A stretch of DNA of 64,000 nucleotides from Calothrix sp. PCC 7716. Its GTDB lineage: Bacteria > Cyanobacteriota > Cyanobacteriia > Cyanobacteriales > Nostocaceae. Of the stretch, positions 20,015 through 28,476 are shown piece by piece. The stretch spans positions 5,522,580-5,586,579 of the forward strand of contig NZ_AP025018.1 in NCBI RefSeq assembly GCF_019977735.1. The letters are read 5' to 3'. Position numbers and translations under genes: made by a program. Below the pieces are notes generated by a model. It was not told the DNA's origin. It ran no database searches and saw only the letters and a list, made by a program, of their open reading frames with translations. Positions within the stretch are counted from its first letter, which is position 1. Each line of letters starts with the position of its first letter.

Positions 20015-20164
20015 TCTGTGACATCTTGTACAATTGTTTATTAGCTACAAGTGCAAGCTATAAATTTCCGAATATCTCTAATGCGAACCTAAGTACTAAT
20101 GCGTCATGGCGCCTGTTAGCGGATTTCTATTCCATGAAAAAGTTGGTTCAGCTTCACAGTAGCT

Positions 20165-20550
20165 CTATTTTGCTTCCCAAGGCATAGGAAAATTAGGCAC
20201 TGTAAAACGAATCGAAAATCGTCCCCAAGTGTTGCTTAATTTAGGGACTTCCAAAAATTTAATTCTCCATAAAAGTGGAATGGGCATCCTTGCCCGTTCA
20301 AACTGTAGGCGGGCAAGGATGCCCACCCCACAAGAAATTTTTGGGTATTTTTTTAGTTGGAAGTCTCTTACCAGAACTATCTTCTCGCCCTGTATCGCAT
20401 TTAACATTAGATTTGCCAATCCAGTAGCCGTGATAAACTCCACGATGATTGAATACTCCAGCTAGTCCCTCAATGAAAATGGCGCCTGCGGGATAACTCC
20501 AAATAGGTGTTTTACCTCTATCACTTTGGTAAATGACATTAGTACTAAAG
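20165..20550 (-). pseudogene. Broken gene containing a REP-type palindrome
   Basis: From 20550 the minus strand reads STNVIYQSDRGKTPIWSYP, then GVYHGYWIGKSNVKCD, as a plausible protein of about 60 residues without a start codon. It then runs into a palindromic repeat (20281-20325). Beyond it, in another frame, a likely C-terminus appears (TWGRFSIRFTVPNFPMPW) ending at 20165. The simplest reading is one gene truncated at its 5' end and disrupted by repeat insertion and frameshift. Family unknown. Confidence 0.45.
20281..20325. repeat. REP-type palindrome
   Basis: TGGGCATCCTTGCCCG (20281-20296) and its exact inverse at 20310-20325 with a 13-base loop. This is a typical dispersed GGGCAAGGATGCCC element, inserted in a decayed gene. 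Confidence 0.9.
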
Positions 20551-20551
20551 T

Positions 20552-21406
20552 TTATAAAGTTCCTTCTGTAGCTTTTTTAACTGCTTCTGCGGCAATTGAA
20601 GCAACCTCCGCCATTCGAGCGGCTTCTTCGTAAGCTTTTCTTGCAACTTCCGCAACTCTCACTGCCTCTGCTTGTTCGTAAGCTTTTCTTGTTTCTTGTA
20701 AAACTCTTATTATCTCTACTTCTTCTTCTATAATAATTCTTGTTTTCTGTACAACTGTAGCCGCTTGTGCTTCTGCGGCAATTCTTATTTCCTCAGCCAT
20801 GAGAGCTGCTTTTTCTGCTATTCTTACTGCTTCAAAAGCTGCATTTCTTGTTACCTCAGCAACTCGAAGTTGCTCAACTGTACCACCAAATAGATGTTGC
20901 ATTGCTTGTTCTACATCTTGAAGCGGATAGATAATTTTAAGAATTTCTTCTATTACTTTGGTGCCTTGAGCATAAGTATTTTTTAGCATCTTTCCTGTAT
21001 CAGTCGCGCTCATTCCAACCTCTTGAGAAGCTTTGGCTGTTATAACACTATCCATCGTTGTCAGAGAAAGCTCTATTAAATCGTAAGGAATATGTTCTAA
21101 ACAAGATATATATTTTGTTAACTTAGCGCGCGTTGCTCCAGATGCTTTTTGCCGTAGCCAATTTGAAATTACCCACTTCATTGTAGGGTCAATTTCAAGA
21201 AACAGAAACTCGTATATTCGCTTTAAACCTTCTTCCGAATCTTCAAGCGCATTACTTAATTCTTCTAATTTTATCATCAATGAACTATTCCGGAGCCGAT
21301 GCTTAATACCTTCAACTCCACCTAGTACAACCGCATTGCATGGAGTATTTGGAACTTGACTATTCCCTAAAACTGCATCATCAGGTTTTGGCTTATACAT
21401 AGACAT
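20552..21406 (-). CDS. Conserved protein with Ala/Glu-rich coiled-coil tail
   Basis: A 284-aa protein. The N-terminus (KPKPDDAVLG, then NAVVLGGVEGIKHRL) followed by helices resembles a cyanobacterial conserved region that precedes HEAT-like repeats. Residues about 180-284 are a long Ala/Glu/Arg-rich helix with repeated VRIAE and RKAYEEA segments, a probable coiled coil. No enzyme motif is seen. It lies between the two CAP-domain genes on the same strand. Function unknown; a scaffold or partner-binding role is a guess. Confidence 0.7.
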   Translation of the reverse strand: MSMYKPKPDDAVLGNSQVPNTPCNAVVLGGVEGIKHRLRNSSLMIKLEELSNALEDSEEGLKRIYEFLFLEIDPTMKWVISNWLRQKASGATRAKLTKYISCLEHIPYDLIELSLTTMDSVITAKASQEVGMSATDTGKMLKNTYAQGTKVIEEILKIIYPLQDVEQAMQHLFGGTVEQLRVAEVTRNAAFEAVRIAEKAALMAEEIRIAAEAQAATVVQKTRIIIEEEVEIIRVLQETRKAYEQAEAVRVAEVARKAYEEAARMAEVASIAAEAVKKATEGTL

Positions 21407-21589
21407 AAGTTTTTTAACCGTTTTGCTCTTACTACTTTCTCATAAACGGTTTTATCCAAATTAGACATTATATTTACAAAAATTTACTTTTCTGGGAAAT
21501 AAGAACAGGTGTTAAAGAATGCAGGAAGTTATCGGTTTTGACGATAACCTCGCTTACACGCTTGCGCCTTTTTTAGTTGATATCAATAT

Positions 21590-22360
21590 TTATTTATCTT
21601 TAAATCCACCAGCATAAGTGATTACACACATTTTGCCGTATTTAGCATGATTTCCAAACGCAACCCCAGAAACTTTAAAATTAGGGTTAAAGATATTTGT
21701 GCGATGTCCTCTATCTGGCACACCATCATCGATAACTAGCTGCATAACGATATCTTGGGCAGTGGCAGGCCCGTAGCTGATATTCTCAGCAGCGGTAGTT
21801 TGCCACTTGCCATATTTACTAATACGAGAAAAAGGACTACTACCGTTGCTACCCTTATGACCTGTTGAACCTTTAGGTCCCTGGTCTTTTACATGGTCTT
21901 TGGCGCCAAGCGACATTCCTCTTGAAGCAGATAAGGCGCCTATTGGACGTTGTGACTTTAAAAATGCAATTGCTTCGTCAACTGCCCTTGTTCCTTCTTG
22001 AGTTCGCAAAAATGAATTATTTCCAATTCTGACATTATTACCTTGGAAGCGTTTGCGGTAATTTTCGAGGATTGGAAGGTAAGATTTAGGGTTTGTGCGT
22101 ATCTTGTTTGTTTCTGCGATAACCTGTGATTCAATTGATGAGAGGTAGTTAGCGCTTGCTACTAAAGTTGGGCTAGCAAGTTGATTAGCTTTGACGTTAA
22201 CAGGCGCCTCTCTTAATGTAGACTTAGCTTCAGATGAATCAGATTGTAACAACTGTGGAACACTTGTAAATATTAAAGCAATGGGAAAAAACATCCAAAA
22301 CTTTGACCGATGCATCATATAACCTCTCAAAAGTACTTGCACTGATTTATTTAGATACAA
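21590..22360 (-). CDS. CAP-domain (SCP/PR1-like) secreted protein
   Basis: A 256-aa frame. A start at one of the two Met codons at residues 15-16 (22318 or 22315; [16 protein letters not shown]) gives a good signal peptide. The CAP domain (about 80-255) holds [33 protein letters not shown] and GHRTNIFNP. It is paralogous to the gene at 19277. The two flank the coiled-coil gene, so the cluster probably arose by duplication. Role unknown. Confidence 0.88.
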   Translation of the reverse strand: MYLNKSVQVLLRGYMMHRSKFWMFFPIALIFTSVPQLLQSDSSEAKSTLREAPVNVKANQLASPTLVASANYLSSIESQVIAETNKIRTNPKSYLPILENYRKRFQGNNVRIGNNSFLRTQEGTRAVDEAIAFLKSQRPIGALSASRGMSLGAKDHVKDQGPKGSTGHKGSNGSSPFSRISKYGKWQTTAAENISYGPATAQDIVMQLVIDDGVPDRGHRTNIFNPNFKVSGVAFGNHAKYGKMCVITYAGGFKDK

Positions 22361-22558
22361 GCTCTTGACTGTGTATATAGGGTAATTGTTTCTTGAAAGT
22401 TCCTATTTATAAACTTTAAACTTAGCTTCATCCAAACTAAGAATGTAAGTAATATTACATACAATGATTCAAAAGGCAACAATAGTTAGGATTAAACATA
22501 TTTTTATAGTGTGCATGTCAAACTAAATCTGGTTCGATATATATGAGGAGAGATAAAT

Positions 22559-23452
22559 ATGCTTGCTTCAACAATGGATTTGCTCTTAACCGCGCGCAGG
22601 AACGTTTATGCAATCGGCGCCTTCAATATATATAATCTGGAAGGGGTCAAAGCAGTAGTGCAAGCAGCCGAAACTCTCTCAAGTCCTGCCATGCTACAAA
22701 TTCACCCTGGTTCACTCAAATTTGGTGGAACAGCGTTAGTGTCACTTTGCATGGAAGCAGCACGCACATCAAAAGTACCAATTTCAGTACATCTAGACCA
22801 CAGTACATCAACAAGTGCTATTCAACAAGCTTTAAATGCTGGGATGACCTCAGTAATGGCGGATGGTTCACCTTTACCATATAGTGAGAATTTGAGTTTT
22901 ACTAAGCAAATGACTCAGTTGGCACACTCAAAAGGCGCCGCAGTCGAAGCCGAAATTGGTAGAATTAGCGGTAGTGAAGACGGTCTTACAGTTGAAGAGA
23001 AAGAAGCTTTAATGACCGACCCCGACCAAGCAGTTGAATTTGTTGCAGCGACAAAAGTTGACTTTTTAGCAGTAACTATTGGTAATGTACATGGAGAGTA
23101 TAAGAGCAAACCAAGACTTGATTTTCCTAGATTAGCTCGTATCCGCAAAAATATAGATATTCCCTTAGTATTGCACGGCGCCTCTGGTTTACCACCAGAG
23201 ATGATAAGTAAATCAATAGAACTAGGTGTATGTAAATTTAACGTCAATACAGAAGTACGACAGGCATATGTACAAAATTTGAAACAAGATTTAAGTAGTT
23301 CTAAAAGTCCTGATTTGGTAGACTTGATGCAAAATGCAATTGGCGCCATGCAATCTGTGATAAGTGAGAAAATACAGCTTTTTGGGTCTGCGGGTAAAGC
23401 TCATTTGCATGAGTCACCTTATGCGAGTATGTTAGCTGGGCAACGGACATAA
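22559..23452 (+). CDS. Class II ketose-bisphosphate aldolase
   Basis: A 297-aa zinc-dependent aldolase. It shows the zinc-binding HLDHSTS motif, AEIGRISGSEDG, the second zinc His in GNVHGEYK, and HGASGLPPEMI with FNVNTEVR for phosphate binding. It fits the fructose- or tagatose-bisphosphate aldolase family, which splits or joins triose phosphates in sugar metabolism. It is shorter than the cyanobacterial housekeeping CbbA enzyme and resembles the GatY/KbaY-like branch, so the true substrate is uncertain. AGGAGAG lies 9 bases before the ATG. Confidence 0.9.
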   Translation: MLASTMDLLLTARRNVYAIGAFNIYNLEGVKAVVQAAETLSSPAMLQIHPGSLKFGGTALVSLCMEAARTSKVPISVHLDHSTSTSAIQQALNAGMTSVMADGSPLPYSENLSFTKQMTQLAHSKGAAVEAEIGRISGSEDGLTVEEKEALMTDPDQAVEFVAATKVDFLAVTIGNVHGEYKSKPRLDFPRLARIRKNIDIPLVLHGASGLPPEMISKSIELGVCKFNVNTEVRQAYVQNLKQDLSSSKSPDLVDLMQNAIGAMQSVISEKIQLFGSAGKAHLHESPYASMLAGQRT

Positions 23453-23623
23453 CGGATGTTCAAGAAATATTTGGATTTTTCCGTAACTGCTAAAACTCTG
23501 CTGTATCCATATTTATAATAAAGCGCGGCACAACTAACTTATAAAACGGTGCCATTTTCAATGTGTATTCAATATGTATTTAAAAACTTTTAATAAAATC
23601 GCTTGGATGTTAGTTTGAGCTTT

Positions 23624-23693
23624 TTTGTGGGAAATATGAATGTAGCTACTTATATAAAGTGTAGCTAAAACCAAAACTTTATTTTCCCACAAA
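23624..23693. promoter_or_regulatory. Inverted repeat upstream of the TerB gene
   Basis: TTTGTGGGAAA (23624-23634) and TTTCCCACAAA (23683-23693) are an 11-bp perfect inverted pair. An inner TAGCTA pair lies between them, and the structure ends 10 bases before the TerB ATG. It could be a 5' UTR hairpin or an operator. The arms resemble, but are not the same as, the CRISPR leader element. Confidence 0.55.
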
Positions 23694-23702
23694 TCAAGAA
23701 TT

Positions 23703-24209
23703 ATGCCCAAGCGTAAATTTTACGGTTCCCGTAGAAACACCCAAGTGACTTTAGAACCAGAACTCGCCATTGCGATTATTGGGATTACCTCATCTATAGC
23801 AGATGGGGATGGACTGGGACACAAGGAAGACTATGTTCTCGGTGAAATGCTGTGCAGTATGGCCGGGTTTGAGGAATATTCAGAACAAGACTACGTAGAA
23901 TTGTATAATCGTGCTGTTGAAATCCTTCAACAAGAAGGAATCGATGAAGCATTCAATCTAGCTATCGCTTGTTTGCCAAATCAAGATTATAAAGAAGCTG
24001 CGTATGTCACTGCTTTAGTTGTAATAGCTTGTGATGGCGATGTTCCTGATGAAGAGGCAGAGTTTCTTGCAAATCTTCAAGACGCTTTGAATATATCGAA
24101 CAAACGCGCAGAAGAAATATTTGAAGAGGTTTATGGTGAGGAAGAAGAGGAAGAGGAAACAGAAAGACAGCGGAAGCACAAGCGCAGAGGGAAGAAAGGC
24201 AGAAGGTAA
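23703..24209 (+). CDS. TerB-like protein
   Basis: A 168-aa protein with a TerB/DjlA-like helical metal-binding domain (about 20-145). VVIACDGDVPDEEAEFL matches the conserved Asp/Glu motif of the family, and a first copy is seen in SSIADGDGLGHKEDYVL. TerB proteins are linked to tellurite resistance and phage or stress response, often at membranes. The tail (EEEEEE then RQRKHKRRGKKGRR) is low complexity and seems to come from a dispersed DNA repeat. Confidence 0.8.
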   Translation: MPKRKFYGSRRNTQVTLEPELAIAIIGITSSIADGDGLGHKEDYVLGEMLCSMAGFEEYSEQDYVELYNRAVEILQQEGIDEAFNLAIACLPNQDYKEAAYVTALVVIACDGDVPDEEAEFLANLQDALNISNKRAEEIFEEVYGEEEEEEETERQRKHKRRGKKGRR

Positions 24210-24560
24210 ACTTTTTATTTTTAATTCTTTAAATCGTTACGCTCCTACCAAATCTATTGCTCCGGGGATGTGTTTCTTAGGAGCTAACCCTTATTAACAA
24301 GTTAGAGGGGTTTAATTCCCCATCCGCTCGACTGTTGCGCGTTTTGCGTTGGGGTCGCGCATCCCCCTTTAAACCAGTAGCACCAAATATAAGCTATTTC
24401 AAGCCCGATAATGCTTTTGTTCTATTAACTGTTAACCAGTAGTACCATTTTAAGTCATTTGCTCAATCTTTAATTCTTATGTACTATTAAACGATGTTAA
24501 CCAGTAGTACGAGTCTGGCGGCAGTAAAATGATTCTGCCTAGAGTACTACTGGTTTAGAA
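24210..24560. repeat. Intergenic region with ACCAGTAGTACC repeats
   Basis: AACCAGTAGTACC-type motifs occur at about 24372, 24433 and 24500, and inverted (GTACTACTGGTT) at about 24543. The segment 24370-24425 matches 31296-31346 (shared CGATAATGCTTTTGTTCTAT-like tail). No gene is seen. Confidence 0.7.
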
Positions 24561-25409
24561 TTAATCTGCATTGGTGCAAATCGAGGCTAGGTGTACAGCA
24601 TAAGAGCGGGTCAAAGGTGGCAAAATAGCCATAAGCAAGCGTGCATTGAAAGAGAAGCGTTTCCTAAACTCTGGGAAATGCCAGATGTAACGAGAATCAG
24701 TAATTTTGTATCGAGAGTTCCAAGCTTCTATATCTTTAATATTTTTGATTCCCCATTGGAATTTTGCAGAAGTGTGTTTTACAGCTTCGTAGCTTCTGCG
24801 GTTTTTGATAATAAATGGTGAAGCAGCGTCAAATACTAAGTATGAACCAGGAAAGTTCTCAGCTAAGATTTTCAAAAGTGTTTTTACTTGTTCCTCTGTA
24901 AAGTAAAGTAATACCCCCTCAGCAATAAATAATTTTGGTGAATTTGGGCAATTTTGTTTGACCTGATTTATCCATTCTGGTTCTAGTACTGAAGCACTAA
25001 TGAAATGTCGGCGCCTGCTTTCTTCAAAGAAATGTTTTCTGACAGCTATTGCATCAGGTAAATCTAAATCAAACCAATACAATTGTCCGTTATCAAGTCG
25101 CTCAAATCGAGTATCTAAACCGGCGCCAATTTCCACAATTGTAGCTTGTGGATTTTGTTGAATAAAATGTTGTGTCAATTCGTCAATGGCTTTACCTCGA
25201 ATGCACATCATTACCTGGGTGCTTTTCGCTGCTTTAAACTTGTCGAAATCATAATCTAGTTGAGAAACTATTTCTTTGGCTTTTGCATCATACAATATCG
25301 GTTCTGGCTGACTTGCTTCTACCGCGCGCGACCACAGGGGGATTAATAAAGTTTCTTGAACTATTCCCAAATTTACTGTTTGTTTATTCATAATTGTTAA
25401 ATATTCCAT
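24561..25409 (-). CDS. SAM-dependent carboxyl methyltransferase (LCM/PpmC-like family)
   Basis: A 282-aa protein. SAM-binding motif I is IVEIGAGLDTRFERL, followed by YWFDLDLPDAI and FIAEGVLLYFTEEQV, all typical of the leucine-carboxyl-methyltransferase family, which methylates small-molecule or protein carboxyl groups. The likely start is MNKQTVNLG (25391); the longer start overlaps the carotenoid oxygenase gene by 26 bases. The overlap shows one transcript with that gene. In context it could esterify an apocarotenoid acid, but this is inference. Confidence 0.85.
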   Translation of the reverse strand: MEYLTIMNKQTVNLGIVQETLLIPLWSRAVEASQPEPILYDAKAKEIVSQLDYDFDKFKAAKSTQVMMCIRGKAIDELTQHFIQQNPQATIVEIGAGLDTRFERLDNGQLYWFDLDLPDAIAVRKHFFEESRRRHFISASVLEPEWINQVKQNCPNSPKLFIAEGVLLYFTEEQVKTLLKILAENFPGSYLVFDAASPFIIKNRRSYEAVKHTSAKFQWGIKNIKDIEAWNSRYKITDSRYIWHFPEFRKRFSFNARLLMAILPPLTRSYAVHLASICTNAD

Positions 25410-26856
25410 GAAATCCCAAGGGAATTACACTCGGTAATCCTAATTTACAAACAGGTTCATCATTTAGATGTTCGCTGTCGAAAATCCATACTTCGCTTGT
25501 GTGGATATTGCCATTATAAACTATCGTTAAAAGCCATCCTGATTGCGGATTCATGGGATATGCTACGTAGGTAGGTTCTAAAGGATAACGATTCTCTCCT
25601 AAGTCGGCAATTGTCAAAGAATCGCTTTTGTAATCAATACGCGCGATAGCATTAAAAAATTCTTCTGTCGTATTTGTTCCTTTCCCAAATCCCAAAAAAT
25701 AAGTGTATCGCCATTTCTGTCCAATTTCTAACGGTGGTACCATTGGAAATTCCGCTAAATGATTATATCCTTTTTCAACTGCCTTTACCTTGCCTGTTTT
25801 AGGATTCAAAATTAACTGCCATAATCCTGATTTTGTTGGTGTTTTTAGTTCTCCAGTTGGTAATTCTTTCAGACGTTGATTGATATTAAAGTCTTCGTAG
25901 CCAGCGAAATCTATCATTACCATACCGTTTTCATCTACATAGCCATTACCAAAGTGCCAAAGAAAAAAGCCTTCAGTCTCACTACGGCTAACTAGAGATA
26001 AGGTTTGTTTGTCAAATACCAAAATTTGTGTTCCTGAATTTGGTTCCCAGGTCATGGAGTTACCATAACTACGCAATCCTAAACCAACAGGTAATCCGTG
26101 TACTTTAACTGGAGGAATGAGAAATATAAGATATTGCCCAGCTAACACGAAATCATGTACTAAAGGAAGCCAATCGAGAGGAAATGCTTTTGATACCAAT
26201 ATTTTACCAGTAGAGTCAGATTTATAAAGATTCAAACGACCTTTAAATTTACCAGTAATGCCAAAATTAAAAATCTCTCCGGTTTGAGGGTCGCGTTTAG
26301 GATGTGCAGAATAAGTTAAACCCCCTTTTAAGGCGCCTAAATTATCTATACCTCTTGTTTCCAGTGTCTCTAAATCAAGTGCATGGGGTTTACCACCCTC
26401 CCACAAAGCCAAAAGTTTATCGGGTAAAGCGATAACAGCAGTGTTAGCGACGTTTTTTAGGGGTCTTAAGAAATGATTCCAGAATCGTCCAGGTGCAATC
26501 ATTCCATAATTGCCATACAAAAGTTTGCCTGCTGCGACTTCATGTTGATATCCCTTGGTTTGTACGTAGCGGTATAAACCAGTGGCGCCATCATCACCAA
26601 AATGAACTCTAAGAATTGCACCATCGCCATCAAACCAGTGTCCTACCTGGATACCACCACGAGAGAGGCGCCCTGGTCCAATGCGATAAAGTGTACCCCG
26701 TAAGCCCAAAGGTATTTTGCCTTCCAAAACTGGCAAAGGTGTGGGGGGAAATTCTTCACCTGGTTCGGTAATCGCCTGCTTCCAAGCTCTATATGTATTT
26801 TTTGACTCTTTTTCTAACTTAGTTTCGGAATCTAAAAATGCTGAGTTTTGTACCAT
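25384..26856 (-). CDS. Carotenoid cleavage oxygenase
   Basis: A 490-aa RPE65/CCO-family enzyme. The four iron-binding histidines are visible at His185 (YSAHPKRD), His234 (PLVHDF), His301 (FLWHFGN) and His483 (LGFHGI), and the N-terminus has the usual GTLYRIGPG and HWFDGDG. It cleaves carotenoid or apocarotenoid double bonds with O2 to give aldehydes; the cleavage position is unknown. It is divergent from the CrtI-type gene across 106 bp and overlaps the methyltransferase, so a shared control region is likely. Confidence 0.95.
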   Translation of the reverse strand: MVQNSAFLDSETKLEKESKNTYRAWKQAITEPGEEFPPTPLPVLEGKIPLGLRGTLYRIGPGRLSRGGIQVGHWFDGDGAILRVHFGDDGATGLYRYVQTKGYQHEVAAGKLLYGNYGMIAPGRFWNHFLRPLKNVANTAVIALPDKLLALWEGGKPHALDLETLETRGIDNLGALKGGLTYSAHPKRDPQTGEIFNFGITGKFKGRLNLYKSDSTGKILVSKAFPLDWLPLVHDFVLAGQYLIFLIPPVKVHGLPVGLGLRSYGNSMTWEPNSGTQILVFDKQTLSLVSRSETEGFFLWHFGNGYVDENGMVMIDFAGYEDFNINQRLKELPTGELKTPTKSGLWQLILNPKTGKVKAVEKGYNHLAEFPMVPPLEIGQKWRYTYFLGFGKGTNTTEEFFNAIARIDYKSDSLTIADLGENRYPLEPTYVAYPMNPQSGWLLTIVYNGNIHTSEVWIFDSEHLNDEPVCKLGLPSVIPLGFHGIFNNYE

Positions 26857-26962
26857 AAATCTTAAAAATTTAAATAACTATGAAACTTGTTATTAAATGC
26901 CCTCTATTGGGAATCTTAAGTCTATAAAGATACTAATGTTTCAGTAATATCCACAAAATATT

Positions 26963-28432
26963 ATGAAGATTTTGATAATTGGTAGCGGATTAGGTGGTTT
27001 ATCTGCTGCGATTCGGCTACAGACACAAGGACACCAAGTTACTCTGGTAGAAAAGCATAACAAACCTGGTGGTCGTGCTTATGTGTACCAACAAGATGGT
27101 TTTACCTTTGATGCGGGTCCAACAATCATTACAGCACCTTACCTTATTGATGAATTATTTCAAATCAATGGGAGAAGAATAGAAGATTATGTGCAACTAG
27201 TTCGACTCGACCCTTTTTACAACATTCGTTTTAGTGATGGGTCAGTTTTTCACCTTACTGGCAACCGTGAATATATTTTGCAGCAGATTCGCGAGTTTAA
27301 TTCCCAAGATATTCAAGGTTATTATCGGTTTGAGCAAGCTTTGGAGAAAATTTTCAAAAAAGTTATGCCACTGATGGAACAACCATTGAACAATTTTTGC
27401 GAATTGATAAAATTTGCTCCTAACATAATCGGCTTACAGCCTTTCAAATCGGTTGCTAGCTTCGTTAATCAATATTTTCAAGATGAACGACTACAACAAG
27501 TATTTAGTTTTCATCCCCTTTGGATAGGTAGTAATCCCTTTACGACTTCTTCAATCTTTACCACAATTCAAGAATTGGAAAGAAAGTTTGGTGTATGGTT
27601 TGCAATGGGAGGAACAGGAGCCTTAGTTAATGCTTTAGTGAAACTTTTTTGTGAACTTGGGGGTAAGTTATTACTCAATACACCAGTAGCTGAAATTGCC
27701 ATGAATTATAAAACTGGTTATGCTACAGGCGCCATTTTAGCGAATGGTAAATATTTACCATCTGATATAGTCGTAAGTAATGCTGATGTCGCCTTTACTT
27801 ATATGAATTTAGTGCCAGCAAAGTTTCGACATCATTATACTCTTGGTAAATTTGAACGAATGCGCCATTCAATGTCTGTGTTTGTTATTTACTTTGGTAC
27901 AAATCGCCGTTATCAGCACATGGCGCATCATGAAATGCTGATGGCGCCATCCTATCACAACTTCATGCAAGACATCTTTGAACGTAAGCATTTATCTTCA
28001 TATTTTTGTTTGTACTTACATCGTCCTACTGCTACCGATGCGTCATTAGCACCCGCTGGATGTGAGTCATGGTATGCTCTAGTTCCCGTGCCAAACTTAA
28101 GTGGACAAACAAACTGGGAAATAGGCGCCCAGCAATATCGGGATAAAGTAATTCAGTACCTTGAACGCTGTTATTTACCAGATTTATCAAAACATATAGT
28201 TACCGAGCATAGCGTTAATCCTTTATATTTCCGCGACACACTCAACAGTTACCAAGGAAGTGCTTTTGGAATGGAATCAACTTTTACACAGTCTGGTTGG
28301 TTTCGTCCGCATCATCAAAGTGAAGATATTCGTAACCTATATTTTGTAGGCGCCGGAACCCATCCAGGTGCAGGACTGCCTAGTGTGATAACTTCCGGCA
28401 AAATTGTCGCGCGAATGATTGGCAAAGCTTAA
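26963..28432 (+). CDS. CrtI-type carotenoid desaturase / phytoene dehydrogenase family protein
   Basis: A 489-aa FAD enzyme. It has an N-terminal Rossmann motif (IGSGLGGLSAAIRLQ) then KPGGRAYVY and FDAGPTII, and the C-terminal CrtI signature (NLYFVGAGTHPGAGLPSV). Family members desaturate phytoene, or oxidise or isomerise carotenoids. Cyanobacteria normally make lycopene with CrtP/CrtQ, so this is probably a specialised paralogue (CrtI, CrtN or terminal-oxidase type). It is followed after 44 bp by aldehyde dehydrogenase. Confidence 0.9.
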   Translation: MKILIIGSGLGGLSAAIRLQTQGHQVTLVEKHNKPGGRAYVYQQDGFTFDAGPTIITAPYLIDELFQINGRRIEDYVQLVRLDPFYNIRFSDGSVFHLTGNREYILQQIREFNSQDIQGYYRFEQALEKIFKKVMPLMEQPLNNFCELIKFAPNIIGLQPFKSVASFVNQYFQDERLQQVFSFHPLWIGSNPFTTSSIFTTIQELERKFGVWFAMGGTGALVNALVKLFCELGGKLLLNTPVAEIAMNYKTGYATGAILANGKYLPSDIVVSNADVAFTYMNLVPAKFRHHYTLGKFERMRHSMSVFVIYFGTNRRYQHMAHHEMLMAPSYHNFMQDIFERKHLSSYFCLYLHRPTATDASLAPAGCESWYALVPVPNLSGQTNWEIGAQQYRDKVIQYLERCYLPDLSKHIVTEHSVNPLYFRDTLNSYQGSAFGMESTFTQSGWFRPHHQSEDIRNLYFVGAGTHPGAGLPSVITSGKIVARMIGKA

Positions 28433-28476
28433 CGGGCGCCAATCGTTAAACCCAAATATTATCATCTTTATAAACT

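Noticed and set aside
22915-23349. 144-aa minus-strand ORF
   Set aside because: Antisense shadow of the class II aldolase gene.
23624-23693. TTTGTGGGAAA inverted repeat as another CRISPR leader
   Set aside because: The arms differ from ATTTGTGGGATA, the inner sequence is unrelated, and no repeats follow.
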